DNA from: Gordonia soli NBRC 108243
Lineage (GTDB): Bacteria; Actinomycetota; Actinomycetes; Mycobacteriales; Mycobacteriaceae
Length of the DNA: 64,000 nucleotides
Direction of reading: 5' to 3'
Assembly: GCF_000334455.1 (NCBI RefSeq)
Contig: NZ_BANX01000019.1
Coordinates: 1 to 64,000 of the forward strand
The notes below the pieces were generated by a model. It was not told where the DNA came from. It was given only the letters and a program-made list of their open reading frames with translations, and did no database searches. Made by a program: the position numbers and the translations under genes. Shown here in pieces: positions 1 through 10,013 of this stretch (positions within the stretch are counted from its first letter, which is position 1; the number at the start of each line of letters is the position of its first letter).

Positions 1-337
1 CCCGGTCACCGTCTTCCGGGACGGCCGGCTGGCCCCCGGTCGCGGGCGGCGCCCCCTGCGGCGGACGCGGAGCGACCGGCGGCTCCGGCGGACGTCGCCG
101 ACCCGGTGCCGGCCGACGAGGCGGTGCCGCGGGCGGCGGATTGCCCGACGCGCGGGCGATGATCTCCTGAGCACCGGTGTCGGTCAGCGGATCCCCGACG
201 GCGTTGGTCCGACGACGACGATGACGTGTCGAGGGGCCGCCGTCGGCCGACTGGGTGAAGTACCGGAGGCGATCGAGATCGACGCCCTCCGACACCTGCT
301 CACCGTGATCACGGCGGCGATGCCGTTCGTCTGTCAC
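1..337 (-). CDS. mltG: Probable MltG endolytic transglycosylase, N-terminal part only
   Basis: A frame open from a GTG at 337 to the left edge, preceded by a strong GGGAGGG ribosome site 8 bases upstream. The visible 112 residues are hydrophilic, Arg-rich and then Pro-rich (several PPP and RRPP runs), with no catalytic domain. In mycobacteria the gene immediately downstream of ruvX encodes MltG (YceG), an inner-membrane lytic transglycosylase that releases growing glycan strands and has a long proline-rich cytoplasmic N-terminus. The position just after ruvX and the composition fit that. The identification rests mainly on gene order, because the membrane segment and YceG domain lie outside the window. 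Confidence 0.55.
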   Translation of the reverse strand, partial: MTDERHRRRDHGEQVSEGVDLDRLRYFTQSADGGPSTRHRRRRTNAVGDPLTDTGAQEIIARASGNPPPAAPPRRPAPGRRRPPEPPVAPRPPQGAPPATGGQPAVPEDGDR

Positions 338-440
338 CGGGCGTTCCCTCCCTGGCTCCCGAGAAGCTGGTCTGTGCGCGAACGGACGAGATGGGACCGG
401 CGACCGGAACCGACGGTGGTCCGGTGCACGCAGGTGTCAC

Positions 441-872
441 TCATCGGCGCGCATCCAGCCACCCCTGCAGAATAGCGACCGCAGCCGCCTGATCAATCAC
501 CGCGCGCCCCGATTTCGCGGATACTCCGCTGGCGCGCAGGGCCGCGGTCGCGGTCACGGTGGTCAGGCGTTCATCGACGTACTCGATCGGTGTGGGCGCG
601 ATCTCGCCCGCGAGTTGCCGGCCGAAACCGCGCGCGGCCTTGACCGCCGGCCCGTCTTCGTTGCGAAGGGTGCGCGGCAACCCGACGATCACACCGACCG
701 CCTCGTAGTCGGCGACGAGCGCCGCGATGCGCTCGATGTCGGTGCCCCCACGCCGATCGCGCGCCACCGTCTCCACCGGCGTCGCGAGTATGCCGTCGGG
801 ATCGCATACCGCGACGCCGATGCGCACGCTGCCGACATCGATGCCGAGGCGGCGACCACGATCGAGGGTCAT
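441..872 (-). CDS. ruvX: RuvX/YqgF family Holliday junction resolvase-like nuclease
   Basis: About 143 residues, the normal size for YqgF/RuvX. The RNase H-like fold signature is present: [14 protein letters not shown] near the N-terminus with the first catalytic Asp, VGLP in the middle, YVDERLTT, and a C-terminal [14 protein letters not shown] with the last Asp. The family is implicated in pre-16S rRNA 5' end processing and possibly Holliday junction resolution. A TTG at 884 would overlap the alaS stop, but the ATG at 872 gives a typical N-terminus and I prefer it. It follows alaS almost without a gap, as in mycobacteria, so the two are probably co-transcribed. Confidence 0.9.
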   Translation of the reverse strand: MTLDRGRRLGIDVGSVRIGVAVCDPDGILATPVETVARDRRGGTDIERIAALVADYEAVGVIVGLPRTLRNEDGPAVKAARGFGRQLAGEIAPTPIEYVDERLTTVTATAALRASGVSAKSGRAVIDQAAAVAILQGWLDARR

Positions 873-880
873 CGCGCCGA

Positions 881-3646
881 TCAACGCCCGCCCGCGAGGT
901 CGCGCACCCGCGCGAGCGCGGCATCGATCCCCGCCGCATCGGTGCCCGCGCCCTGTGCCAGGTCCGGTTTGCCACCGCCGCGACCACCCACCAGCGGTGC
1001 GATCTCCTTTACGATGTCGCCTGCCCTGATGCCGGCGTCGCGCGCCTGAGGCGTCGTCGCGATCACGAACGGGACCTTGGCGTCGGAACCCGAACCGGTC
1101 ACCGAGAACAGGGCAACCACGGCCGCTCGGTCACCGGCACGGTTGCGCAGATCCGTTGCCAGACCACGCAAACCGTTCGCATCCAGTCCGTCGGGCAACC
1201 GGTCGCCGACCACCAGCGTCGAGCCGATGGTGACCGCACGGTCGAGAAGCCCCGCAGACGCCGCCTGCGCCGACTCCGCACGCAGCCGTTCCACTTCCTT
1301 CTCCGCATCCCGCAGTCGGCTCACCAACTGCTCGACGCGTCCCGGTACCTCGCCCGACGGGATCTTCAACGACGACGCCAGACCCGCGAGCAGCGCTCGC
1401 TCCTTCGACAGGTAACGGAACGAGTCCATCCCGACATAGGCCTCGACGCGGCGCACACCCGATCCGACCGAGGACTCCCCGATCAGGGTGACCGGCCCGA
1501 CCTGTGCCGACGATGCGACGTGGGTACCACCGCACAGTTCCATCGAGAACGGACCGCCGATCTCGACGACCCGCACCAGGTCTCCGTAGTTCTCGCCGAA
1601 CAGCGCGAGCGCACCCATCGCCTTGGCCTCGTCGACTCCGGTCTCGAACGTGTTCACCGGATAGTTGGCCTCGACGGCGGCGTTGCTGATCTCCTCGATC
1701 TGCCGGCGTTGCTCCTCGGTGACCGGCTGCCCCGAGTGGAAGTCGAAACGAAGATAGCCGGGGCGGTTCAGCGAGCCCGCCTGCGTCGCGCCGGGGCCGA
1801 GTACCTGCCGCAGAGCGGCATGGACGAGATGCGTGCCGGAATGGCCCTGGGTCGCGCCGTGACGCCAGCCCTGGTCGACGGATGCGATGACCTCGTCACC
1901 CTCGGTGATCTCGCCCTCTTCGACGACGACCTTGTGCAGCCAGACGGACTTGCCGACCTTCTGGACGTCCCGCACCGCGAGTCGCACACCGGAACCGGTG
2001 GTGATGGTCCCGGTGTCGGCGATCTGCCCACCGGACTCGGCGTACAGCGGGGTCCGGTCGAGGACCACTGTCAGCTCCTGGCCGGGCGACCCGGTGGGGA
2101 CGCGGCTGTCGCCCGCGACGATGCCCAACACCCGCGCCTCGGAGACCAGCTCGTCGAACCCGGTGAACTCGGTCGGCCCGCGATCGAGGAAGTCGCGGTA
2201 GACCCGGAGGTCGGCGTGCCCCGACTTCCGCGCGGTCGCATCGGCTTTCGCGCGCGCCTTCTGCTCGGCCATGAGGGCGGTGAAGCCCTCCTGGTCGACC
2301 GAGAGGCCCGCCTCGCTCGCCATCTCCAGCGTCAGGTCGATCGGGAAGCCATAGGTGTCGTGCAACGTGAAGGCATCCGCCCCGCTGAGCGCCGACTTCT
2401 TCGCGGACTTGGTCGCCGCGGCCGCATCGGCGAACAATTTGGAGCCGGACGCGAGGGTCTTGGCAAAAGAGTTCTCTTCGCCCACTGCGACCGAGATGAT
2501 GTGATCACGCTGTTCGGCGAGAGTCGGATACGAGGGCGACATCACGTCGATGACGGTCGCGATGAACCGCCCCATCGTCGGCGGCTGATCCGCTCCGCTC
2601 CCGGCGCCCCCACCATCGGGCCCGCTCGCTCCGCTCCCGGCGCCCCCACCATCGGGCCCGCTCGCTCCGCTCCCGGCGCCCAGCAGCCGCACGGATCGCA
2701 CGACGCGGCGCAACAGTCGACGCAGCACGTATCCCCGACCGTCGTTGCCCGGGAGCACGCCGTCGCCGATCAGCAGTGCCGCTGTTCGCGCGTGGTCGGC
2801 GATGACGCGGAAACGCACGTCGTCGGAGTGGTTGCCGACACCGTAACCGCGTCCGGTGACCTCCGATGCGAGGTCGATGATCGGCTTGAGCAGATCGGTC
2901 TCGTAGACGTTGTCGACACCCTGCAGGATGCACGCCACCCGCTCGATTCCCAGACCGGTGTCGATGTTCTTCTTCGGCAACGGACCGAGGATCTCGTAGT
3001 TGTCCTTGCCGCCACCGGGACCGCGCTCGTTCTGCATGAACACGAGATTCCAGATCTCGATGTACCGGTCCTCGTCGGCCTCCGGACCGCCCTCGCGGCC
3101 GTATGCGGGGCCACGGTCGAAGAAGATCTCCGAACACGGGCCGCACGGGCCGGGGACACCCATCGACCAGTAGTTGTCCTTCAGTCCGCGACGCTGGATC
3201 CGCTCCGCGGGCACACCGATCTCGTCGCGCCAGATCGCCTCGGCCTCGTCGTCGTCGAGATACACGGTCGGCCAGAGCTTCTCGGGGTCGATGCCGTAGC
3301 CGCCGTCGGCGACGCTGTTGGTCAGCAGGCTCCATGCGAAGGTGATGGCCTCGCGCTTGAAGTAGTCGCCGAACGAGAAGTTCCCGGCCATCTGGAAGAA
3401 GGTGTTGTGGCGCGTCGTGATGCCGACCTCTTCGATGTCGAGGGTGCGCACACACTTCTGCACACTGGTCGCGCGATCGAAGGGCGGCGTCTTCTCACCG
3501 AGGAAGTACGGCTTGAACGGCACCATGCCCGCGTTGACGAACAGCAGGTTCGGATCGTCGAGGATGAGCGACGCGCTCGGCACCTCGGTGTGGCCGGCCT
3601 TGATGAAGTGGTCCAGGAATCGCTTCCGGATCTCATGGGTCTGCAC
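881..3646 (-). CDS. alaS: Alanyl-tRNA synthetase
   Basis: Class II synthetase that charges tRNA-Ala. The 921-residue product begins at a GTG ([10 protein letters not shown]), the usual AlaS start; a longer frame upstream is not supported. Visible signatures are the catalytic core ([17 protein letters not shown]), the editing-domain zinc ligands in HSGTHLVH and LCGGTHV, and a C-terminal DHHA1 region ending in [12 protein letters not shown]. An unusual Gly/Ser/Ala/Pro-rich insertion of about 30 residues, coded by a 36-bp tandem repeat, interrupts the catalytic/tRNA-recognition part near residues 322-352. This makes the protein slightly longer than the roughly 904-residue mycobacterial enzyme. 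Confidence 0.97.
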   Translation of the reverse strand: MQTHEIRKRFLDHFIKAGHTEVPSASLILDDPNLLFVNAGMVPFKPYFLGEKTPPFDRATSVQKCVRTLDIEEVGITTRHNTFFQMAGNFSFGDYFKREAITFAWSLLTNSVADGGYGIDPEKLWPTVYLDDDEAEAIWRDEIGVPAERIQRRGLKDNYWSMGVPGPCGPCSEIFFDRGPAYGREGGPEADEDRYIEIWNLVFMQNERGPGGGKDNYEILGPLPKKNIDTGLGIERVACILQGVDNVYETDLLKPIIDLASEVTGRGYGVGNHSDDVRFRVIADHARTAALLIGDGVLPGNDGRGYVLRRLLRRVVRSVRLLGAGSGASGPDGGGAGSGASGPDGGGAGSGADQPPTMGRFIATVIDVMSPSYPTLAEQRDHIISVAVGEENSFAKTLASGSKLFADAAAATKSAKKSALSGADAFTLHDTYGFPIDLTLEMASEAGLSVDQEGFTALMAEQKARAKADATARKSGHADLRVYRDFLDRGPTEFTGFDELVSEARVLGIVAGDSRVPTGSPGQELTVVLDRTPLYAESGGQIADTGTITTGSGVRLAVRDVQKVGKSVWLHKVVVEEGEITEGDEVIASVDQGWRHGATQGHSGTHLVHAALRQVLGPGATQAGSLNRPGYLRFDFHSGQPVTEEQRRQIEEISNAAVEANYPVNTFETGVDEAKAMGALALFGENYGDLVRVVEIGGPFSMELCGGTHVASSAQVGPVTLIGESSVGSGVRRVEAYVGMDSFRYLSKERALLAGLASSLKIPSGEVPGRVEQLVSRLRDAEKEVERLRAESAQAASAGLLDRAVTIGSTLVVGDRLPDGLDANGLRGLATDLRNRAGDRAAVVALFSVTGSGSDAKVPFVIATTPQARDAGIRAGDIVKEIAPLVGGRGGGKPDLAQGAGTDAAGIDAALARVRDLAGGR
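2591..2681. repeat. 36-bp in-frame tandem repeat inside alaS
   Basis: Two complete 36-bp units (2591-2626 and 2627-2662) and a 19-base partial third copy (2663-2681) are identical as far as they extend. Because 36 is divisible by three, each unit adds 12 residues of the form [12 protein letters not shown] to AlaS without breaking the frame. The perfect identity of the copies suggests recent expansion, and copy number may vary between strains. Confidence 0.9.
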
Positions 3647-3870
3647 TGGGGTGTCGTCCTCGGTCGTGTGGTGGCGTCGGTGCGGGGCGGATCGTGTGTC
3701 GGGTGCCGGCCGTCGGCGGGTGCCGGCGCGGGAATCCGATGACGAACTGCGACTCACCAGACTACAGCCGGTAGGACTCCGGGCCAGTTCGCACCGGGCA
3801 CGTGGCCCCACGACGAGCCTGTCACCGACAGGGACAGGAAGAATTCGTCGGTCGGGGTCACGATGGAGCC

Positions 3871-4737
3871 ATGACACCGCACGCCACGAGCGGGACCCCA
3901 TCACCGGTGGAACACCTCGCCGACTTCCTCCGTAGCCGCCGGGCCGCGCTCAGCCCCGACCAGCTGGGCGTCGTGAGCAACGGCCCACGGCGGGTACCCG
4001 GTCTGCGACGTGAAGAACTGGCCGAGCTCGCCGGGGTGTCACTGACCTACTACACGCGCCTCGAGCAGGGGCTCGCGACCAATCCGTCGCCCCAGGTCCT
4101 CGATTCCATCGCCCGCGCGCTCCGCCTCGGTGACGTCGAGCGCGCCCATCTGCACCGTCTCGCCGGCGCGGTCACCGCACCCGCGCAGCGTGGTCCCGGG
4201 CTTCGCGCCGGGCTGGTGACACTGCTCGAGCGGATGCCGGACGTCGCCGCGCTGGCGCTCTCGCCGGTCCAGGACGTCATCGGATGGAATCGCCTGGGGC
4301 ATGCCGTCATCGCCGGACATCTACCGCCGGCCCAGCCGTATGGTGACGAGCCCCCGAACAAGGTCTCGATGTTGTTCACCGATCCGGCCGCCCGATCCCT
4401 GCATCGCGAGTGGGAACACGAGGCGACGCTCGCGGTCGCGTCCCTGCGTTACGTCACCGGTCCGCTGGGCACCGAGCACGAGATCGCCCGGCTGGTCGGC
4501 GATCTGAGTGTGCGCAGCGCGGAATTCGCTCGACTGTGGGCCGAACACCCCGTCGACCTCTGTTCCAACGGCACGAAGAAGTTCCACCACCCGGTCGTCG
4601 GTGCCCTGGACCTCCGCTACGAGATGCTGCACCTCCCCGAGGAGGACGGCTATCGGTTGATGCTCATGCACGCCGTGCCTGGTTCGCGCGACGACGACGC
4701 GCTGCGCCTGCTCGCGAGCACGACGCTCACGACCTGA
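3871..4737 (+). CDS. Xre-family transcriptional regulator, MmyB-like
   Basis: 288 residues. The N-terminal third is a Xre-type helix-turn-helix ([20 protein letters not shown], then [11 protein letters not shown]). The rest resembles the MmyB-like putative ligand-binding domain common in actinobacteria, including WNRLGHAVI and [14 protein letters not shown]. Proteins of this architecture usually repress a neighbouring oxidoreductase or exporter gene in response to a small ligand. The ATG at 3871 matches the family start. It is followed after 81 bases by an MFS exporter on the same strand, which is the likely regulatory target. It is divergent from alaS. Confidence 0.85.
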   Translation: MTPHATSGTPSPVEHLADFLRSRRAALSPDQLGVVSNGPRRVPGLRREELAELAGVSLTYYTRLEQGLATNPSPQVLDSIARALRLGDVERAHLHRLAGAVTAPAQRGPGLRAGLVTLLERMPDVAALALSPVQDVIGWNRLGHAVIAGHLPPAQPYGDEPPNKVSMLFTDPAARSLHREWEHEATLAVASLRYVTGPLGTEHEIARLVGDLSVRSAEFARLWAEHPVDLCSNGTKKFHHPVVGALDLRYEMLHLPEEDGYRLMLMHAVPGSRDDDALRLLASTTLTT

Positions 4738-4818
4738 CCTGACCTCGCCCCCAACGCCAGACGTCCTCGTCGTCCGGTGATCTCGTCCTGCCCGCACACC
4801 CCCGAATCAGGAGCGCCC

Positions 4819-6099
4819 ATGTCCGAACTGGACCAGTCCGCCGTCACGCGATCCGGTGACACTCAGCCCGACGACACTCAGCCTGATGACGAGCGGCCCG
4901 ATGACAAGCTGCCCGCCGCCTCACCGGACGATCCGAGCGCCGCACCCGGCTCCCGGGTCCCGGCCGGCCTGATCGCACTCGCCATCGGCGGCTTCGGCAT
5001 CGGACTCACCGAGTTCGTGATCTCCGGACTGCTCACCGACGTCTCGGTATCTCTCGGGGTCAGCGTGCCGACGGCCGGCGCGTTGATCTGGAGTTACGCA
5101 CTGGCGGTCGCCGTCGGCGCGTTCACCGTCACCGCAGCGTTGACCCGCAGACCGCCGAAATCCGCCCTGCTCATCCTGCTGGTCGTGTTCGTGGTCGGTA
5201 ATGCGATCACCGCGCTGGCGCCCGGCTTCGAACTCGCGCTGGTCGGACGCATCGTCACCGCGATGTGCCACGGCGGCTACTTCGGGATCGGTGCGGTGAT
5301 GGCTGCCGACCTCGTGCCGCCTCATCGCCGCGCCGGCGCGATCGCGATCATGTTCGGCGGACTCACCTCGGCCAACGTTTTCGGCGTCCCGTTCGGCACC
5401 TTCGTCGGCCAGAACCTCGGTTGGCGCGCCGCCTTCTGGGTCGTCGCCGCCGTCGGGGTCGTCGCCTTCGTCGGCATCCTCGCCCTGGTACCTGACCGTC
5501 CGGCTCCGCCGCAGCCGGCGGGTTCCGCGTACCGGGTGCTGCTCCGACCACAGGTGGTCGTCTCGGTCGCGCTGACGATGCTGATGTTCGGCGGACTGTT
5601 CGGCGCGTTCATCTACGTCGAGCCCCTGGTCACCAACGTCACCGGCTTCTCATCGGGCGCGGTGCCGTGGCTGCTCGTCCTCTTCGGTCTCGGCTTGTTC
5701 GTCGGCAACCTCGCCGGCGGATGGCTGGCCGACCGCAACCTGCCCCTGGCGTTGCGCGGGCTTCCGGTCCTGCTGACCGCGTCGCTCGTCGTGTACGGGC
5801 TTGTCGCGCACTGGCAGATCCCGACCGCGGTGATGTTGTTCGTCATCGGCGCCGTCGGGTTCGCGACCAGTCCGCCATTGCAGCTGCGGGTGATCCGGTT
5901 CGCCTCGGACGCCCCGACCATGGCCTCGGCCGCCAACATCGCCGCCTTCAACGTCGGGAACGCGATCGGCACCCTGCTGGGCGGGCTCGCCATCTCGGTC
6001 GGGCTCGGATGGGTGTCACCGGTGTGGATGGGCGCCGGGATGGTCGTGGCGGCGGCAGTCCTCGCCTTCGCCACCGGTCACCGGCCCGCCGACAACTGA
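4819..6099 (+). CDS. MFS transporter, drug:proton antiporter (AraJ-like)
   Basis: 426 residues with about 12 hydrophobic segments and a DHA1/AraJ-type layout. TEFVISGLLTDVS lies in the first helix, followed by the GRIVTAMCHGGYFG segment and PPHRRAGAIAIMFGG. The ATG at 4819 has AGGAG five bases upstream. The N-terminus carries an extra acidic, repetitive cytoplasmic tail (DTQPDD, DTQPDD, ERPDDKLP), which is unusual for the family. It probably exports a small molecule; the substrate cannot be told. It lies just downstream of the MmyB-like regulator, so the two likely form a regulator/exporter unit. Confidence 0.85.
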   Translation: MSELDQSAVTRSGDTQPDDTQPDDERPDDKLPAASPDDPSAAPGSRVPAGLIALAIGGFGIGLTEFVISGLLTDVSVSLGVSVPTAGALIWSYALAVAVGAFTVTAALTRRPPKSALLILLVVFVVGNAITALAPGFELALVGRIVTAMCHGGYFGIGAVMAADLVPPHRRAGAIAIMFGGLTSANVFGVPFGTFVGQNLGWRAAFWVVAAVGVVAFVGILALVPDRPAPPQPAGSAYRVLLRPQVVVSVALTMLMFGGLFGAFIYVEPLVTNVTGFSSGAVPWLLVLFGLGLFVGNLAGGWLADRNLPLALRGLPVLLTASLVVYGLVAHWQIPTAVMLFVIGAVGFATSPPLQLRVIRFASDAPTMASAANIAAFNVGNAIGTLLGGLAISVGLGWVSPVWMGAGMVVAAAVLAFATGHRPADN

Positions 6100-6151
6100 C
6101 CGCCCCGGCGGCACAGGTGGGACACATCGCGCTCGGTGGGGTCCGCGGACG

Positions 6152-7651
6152 TCACCGACCGCGGAGACGCCCCGCCCCGGCGCGGACGATGGACCGCAAT
6201 CGACCGAGACGGGCCCCGATCTCGCGCTCGAACCCGTGATCGGTCGGCTGGTAGTAATCGGTGCCGACGAGCTCGTCGGGTGCGTACTGCTGAGCGAGGA
6301 CACCGTCGGGGTCGTTGTGCGGATAGCGGTAACCGATGGCGTTGCCGAGGTCCTTCGCGCCCGCGTAATGCCCGTCGCGCAGATGCGCCGGTACCGTGCC
6401 CGACTTGCCTGCCTCGACGTCGGACACGGCGGCACCGATCGCCGACACCACTGCTCCGGACTTCGGCGCGGTGGCCAGATGGATCGTCGCCTGGGTGAGC
6501 GCCAGCCGCGCTTCGGGCATCCCGACCAGTGCGACCACCTGGGCGGCCGCGACCGCCGTCTGCAGGGCGGTGGGATCGGCCATCCCCACGTCTTCACTCG
6601 CATGGATCATCAAGCGGCGCGCGATGAATCGGGGGTCTTCGCCCGCGACGATCATCCGCGCGAGGTAATGCAGCGCGGCGTCCACGTCGGAGCCCCGGAT
6701 CGACTTGATGAACGCACTCGTCACGTCGTAGTGCTGGTCACCGTCCCGGTCGTAGCGCACCGCGGCCCGGTCGATCGCGGCCTCGACGTCGGCCACCGCG
6801 ATCGTGGGCGGGCCCACGTCTGGCGTGTGCTCGCCGGCGTCGGACTCGCCGACACCCGACTCGCTGATACCGGGGTCATCATCGGGATCGGGCTCGGGGC
6901 CATCCAGGTCGGACACCGGCTGATGGTCGTGCCGCAGCGCGGCGTCGGCGCTGGCCTCCAGAGCGGTCAAGGCGCGGCGCGCATCGCCCCCGGCGACTGC
7001 GACGAGATGGTCGAGTGCCTCGTCGGCGACCCGGACGCGACCGCCGAGCCCGCGCGGATCATCGATCGCGCGACCGAGGACTGCCCGGATGTCCTCCGAC
7101 CCCAGCGGCCGCAGCTGCAGGACCAACGATCGCGACAGGAGCGGGGCCACGACCGAGAACGACGGATTCTCGGTGGTCGCGGCGACCAACAGCACGATGC
7201 GGTTCTCCACTGCGTCGAGGAGGGCGTCCTGCTGGGTCTTCGAGAAACGGTGGACCTCGTCGATGAACAAGACCGTCTGCTGTCCGTCGACCAGCCGGCG
7301 ACGCGCGACATCGATGACCGCACGCACTTCCTTGACTCCGGCCGACAACGCCGACAACGCCTCGAACCGACCGCCGGTCGCCTTCGAGATCAGGCCGGCC
7401 ATCGTGGTCTTCCCTGTACCCGGCGGGCCGTACAGCATCACCGATGCTGCACCCGAACCGCTGATCAGGCGTCGCAGCGGCGAACCCGCACCGAGTAGAT
7501 GTTCCTGCCCGACGATCTCATCGAGCGACTGAGGGCGCATGCGGACGGCCAGCGGCGCCGATGCCGGTGGGGGTGACGACAACGACCCCGTCGTCACGCT
7601 GCCCGCGGGGGCGGGTGGATCGAACAACCCGTCCATGGTGGGATCGGCCAC
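6152..7651 (-). CDS. rarA: Replication-associated recombination protein A (RarA/MgsA ATPase)
   Basis: AAA+ clamp-loader-like ATPase of 499 residues that acts at stalled replication forks. Walker A is [12 protein letters not shown], Walker B is [10 protein letters not shown], and sensor 1 is ATTENPSF. The family C-terminus follows ([29 protein letters not shown]). An acidic low-complexity insertion lies between the ATPase and C-terminal domains ([14 protein letters not shown]). GTG at 7651 is the start given; an ATG at 7636 is an alternative. The stop of the upstream phosphotransferase-like gene is 9 bases away, suggesting one transcript. The mycobacterial homologue has the same place between alaS and aspS. 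Confidence 0.93.
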   Translation of the reverse strand: MADPTMDGLFDPPAPAGSVTTGSLSSPPPASAPLAVRMRPQSLDEIVGQEHLLGAGSPLRRLISGSGAASVMLYGPPGTGKTTMAGLISKATGGRFEALSALSAGVKEVRAVIDVARRRLVDGQQTVLFIDEVHRFSKTQQDALLDAVENRIVLLVAATTENPSFSVVAPLLSRSLVLQLRPLGSEDIRAVLGRAIDDPRGLGGRVRVADEALDHLVAVAGGDARRALTALEASADAALRHDHQPVSDLDGPEPDPDDDPGISESGVGESDAGEHTPDVGPPTIAVADVEAAIDRAAVRYDRDGDQHYDVTSAFIKSIRGSDVDAALHYLARMIVAGEDPRFIARRLMIHASEDVGMADPTALQTAVAAAQVVALVGMPEARLALTQATIHLATAPKSGAVVSAIGAAVSDVEAGKSGTVPAHLRDGHYAGAKDLGNAIGYRYPHNDPDGVLAQQYAPDELVGTDYYQPTDHGFEREIGARLGRLRSIVRAGAGRLRGR

Positions 7652-7660
7652 GCCGGCTGC

Positions 7661-8839
7661 TCAGGAGAGCCAGTCGCGCTGCAGCGCGATACCGACGGAC
7701 GTCGCGAAGTCGGCGATGTCGGTGTTCGACGCACGCACCGCTGCCGCGGCCAGGTCGGACCATCGGGACACGATCACCCGGGGATCGTTGGTGTGCAGCG
7801 CCCAGTCGTGGGTGTATCCGGCCGGGACGGCGACCACGGTCTCCGAATCGTCGGCGAACTGACCGGCCCCGTCGCCGTCGGCGGGCAGCATCCACACCGT
7901 CGACAACCAGACCCACAGCAGTCGTGCGATGAGGACCTTGCGACCGAGGTCGCGATCATGCCCGAGGATCGGCCAGATCGGGTACACCTCGGAGCGCCAG
8001 GCGTCGACGAGTGCGACCTCGAGGTCGACCCGATGCGCGATGTTCGCAGTGCTCAGCCGGGCGCCGAAGGTGACCACCGCGTATGCGACGTCGAGGGTCG
8101 CGTCGCGGAAGCCGCCCCACTCGTAGTCCATGAACCGCACGCCGACGTCGTTGAGGAGGATGTTCTCGGGACCGACGTCGGAGGGACTGAAAGCCCGGTG
8201 CTCACCGTCGGTGAACAGGCCGCACGCGGCGCGCAGTGCGTCGGCCACGGGATCCGTCAGCTCGACGCCCAGGTCCGCGAGAACCGACGGCGCGCCGTCG
8301 ATCGACCGCTCGGCGGACTCGCGCAGGATGTCCATACCGTCGGCGGCGACCGACCCCAGGCGCAACAGCGCACGGAAGTCGGCGTCCCCGCCCACCGTGG
8401 CCGCGTGCATCCGTCCGAGGGCTTGTCCCCAGGCGCTGACGGCATGCGAGGTCTCGGTGATGTCGGGACCCGACAGCAACGCCGTCATGGAACGGCCGTG
8501 TCCGAGATCGCTGAGGACGAGTACCCGTGCCTCGGGGTCGGAGGCGATCAATTGGGGACCCGGCCGCGATTCGGTCGGCAGCGCCGTCGCGTACTTGTAG
8601 GACGCCAGCTCGCGGTGGAAGGCGTGCGGGTCCTCGTCCTCGGGCAGTGCCTTGATGACCAGGGTGCGATCCATCGACAGCGGATTCCGGACGACTCGCG
8701 CCCGGATCACGGAGGTACGTCCGCTTCCGCCGAGGTCCTCGGGGTCCGCCAGGGAAACCGCTGCTCCGGCGCGATGCGACAGCACCGCCTCTGCCGCGCG
8801 TACCACGCTGGTGATACGACTTTCCGCTATTACCGTCAT
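7661..8839 (-). CDS. Aminoglycoside-phosphotransferase-fold protein with altered catalytic loop
   Basis: 392 residues from an ATG at 8839 with GAAGGG five bases upstream. The N-lobe shows a Lys-containing LVIKALPEDED and the C-lobe a VRFMDYEWGGFRD metal-binding motif, as in APH/choline kinase-fold enzymes. The catalytic loop reads FSPSDVGPENIL where most members have H-G-D-x-x-x-x-N. The Asp and Asn are kept, but the His-Gly is replaced by Pro-Ser. It may phosphorylate a small metabolite or have lost activity; no substrate can be assigned and no resistance role is implied. It lies upstream of rarA on the same strand. Confidence 0.7.
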   Translation of the reverse strand: MTVIAESRITSVVRAAEAVLSHRAGAAVSLADPEDLGGSGRTSVIRARVVRNPLSMDRTLVIKALPEDEDPHAFHRELASYKYATALPTESRPGPQLIASDPEARVLVLSDLGHGRSMTALLSGPDITETSHAVSAWGQALGRMHAATVGGDADFRALLRLGSVAADGMDILRESAERSIDGAPSVLADLGVELTDPVADALRAACGLFTDGEHRAFSPSDVGPENILLNDVGVRFMDYEWGGFRDATLDVAYAVVTFGARLSTANIAHRVDLEVALVDAWRSEVYPIWPILGHDRDLGRKVLIARLLWVWLSTVWMLPADGDGAGQFADDSETVVAVPAGYTHDWALHTNDPRVIVSRWSDLAAAAVRASNTDIADFATSVGIALQRDWLS

Positions 8840-9053
8840 GTCGCCCTTCAAGGTACCCGCTGGATCCGTCCGGCGTCACCGCTCGTCATCCATCCGCAAC
8901 GTGGTCGCCATGCCGTCACGACAACCGACGTGCAGCGAAAGCCCGGATAGCACGGACGATGCGGAATCCCCGTGATACCCGAAGCTTTCGGACCGAGCAG
9001 AAGTGAACCGCGGTCCGGTCCACCGTGTGAGAATCCGGACAGTCGTCAAGATC

Positions 9054-10013
9054 TCAATGCGCGTCCGAAGCCCGATTCGCGGGGTTCCCCGACGCCGCCG
9101 GATCGATCGGCGCGACGTCCACCGAGACCTCGATCCGGCTGGACGACGACTCGGTGTAGATCACGCCGCGCAACGGCGGGACGTCATCGTAGTCGCGCCC
9201 CCAGGCGACGGTGACGTGTCGTTCGTCGACCAATTTGTCGTTGGTCGGGTCGAAGGCGAGCCAGCGCTCCCCCGGCAACCACACGGCCGCCCACGCGTGA
9301 CTGGCGTCGGCGCCGACGACCCGTTCGCGACCGGGCGGCGGTTCGGTGGCGAGGTAGCCGGACACGTAGCGCCCGGCCAGGCCGACGGCTCGCAGGCAGG
9401 CCAGCGCGACGCGTGCGAAGTCCTGGCACACCCCCTCACGGCGTGCCATCACGGTTGCCACCCGGGTACTGATCGCGGTCGAGCCCGACCGATACGTGAA
9501 GTCGGTGTTGATGCGGTTGGTGAGATCGACGATCGCCTCGAGCAGCGGTCGCCCCGGCGTGAACACCTCTGCGGCGTACTCGCGGACCGCGTCGGTGATC
9601 TCGGCCGGGTACAGGTCCATCGCGAACTCGACCACCGGCGCAGATGTGCCGGCGGGCCGGCACTCCTCCCACGGACCCAGCGCTGCGGCCGACAGGAGCA
9701 GTCCCTGATCGATCGGGTCGACCTCGACGACCGATTCCGCGGTCACGGTGAGCGCGTCGTGCGGCGTGCGAACGTGGAAGTAGGTGTCGCTGTTGCCGTA
9801 GACGTCGACGCCCGTGGACCGGTCGTCGGGCTCGGGGTCGACGCTCACCTGCGAACTCTCGACCCGTTGATCGGACAGTGCCCGTGGAGTGAGGTAGCAG
9901 CGGCCGTACGACGACGAGACGACGTCGTCATAGGTGTACCGGGTCGTGTGGGTCACCCGATAGCGCCGGACGGTCCCGGCGACGACCGGCGAGTGTTGTC
10001 CCGGGGCGCTCAC
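9054..10013 (-). CDS. Transglutaminase-like cysteine peptidase domain protein
   Basis: 319 residues. The N-terminal beta-rich domain (YRVTHTTRYTYDD) is typical of bacterial transglutaminase-like proteins. The catalytic triad is visible: Cys196 in REGVCQDFA, His239 in DASHAWAAV and Asp255 in WLAFDPTND. No signal peptide is seen, so it is probably cytoplasmic. Its GTG start overlaps the stop of the upstream ATP-grasp/alpha-E gene by four bases, so the two are translationally coupled. The same pair occurs in M. tuberculosis (Rv2567/Rv2569c region). Such pairs are thought to make and trim peptide or amide bonds, but the substrate is unknown. Confidence 0.85.
   Translation of the reverse strand: MSAPGQHSPVVAGTVRRYRVTHTTRYTYDDVVSSSYGRCYLTPRALSDQRVESSQVSVDPEPDDRSTGVDVYGNSDTYFHVRTPHDALTVTAESVVEVDPIDQGLLLSAAALGPWEECRPAGTSAPVVEFAMDLYPAEITDAVREYAAEVFTPGRPLLEAIVDLTNRINTDFTYRSGSTAISTRVATVMARREGVCQDFARVALACLRAVGLAGRYVSGYLATEPPPGRERVVGADASHAWAAVWLPGERWLAFDPTNDKLVDERHVTVAWGRDYDDVPPLRGVIYTESSSSRIEVSVDVAPIDPAASGNPANRASDAH

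Noticed and set aside
1520-3742. Long rightward open frame (740 codons) opposite alaS
   Set aside because: It is fully antisense to a well-conserved synthetase; the composition is the Asp/Arg/Val/Gly-rich shadow typical of high-GC genes and it has no domain.
6236-7498. Rightward 420-codon frame opposite rarA
   Set aside because: Shadow of a conserved AAA+ gene; no motif of its own.
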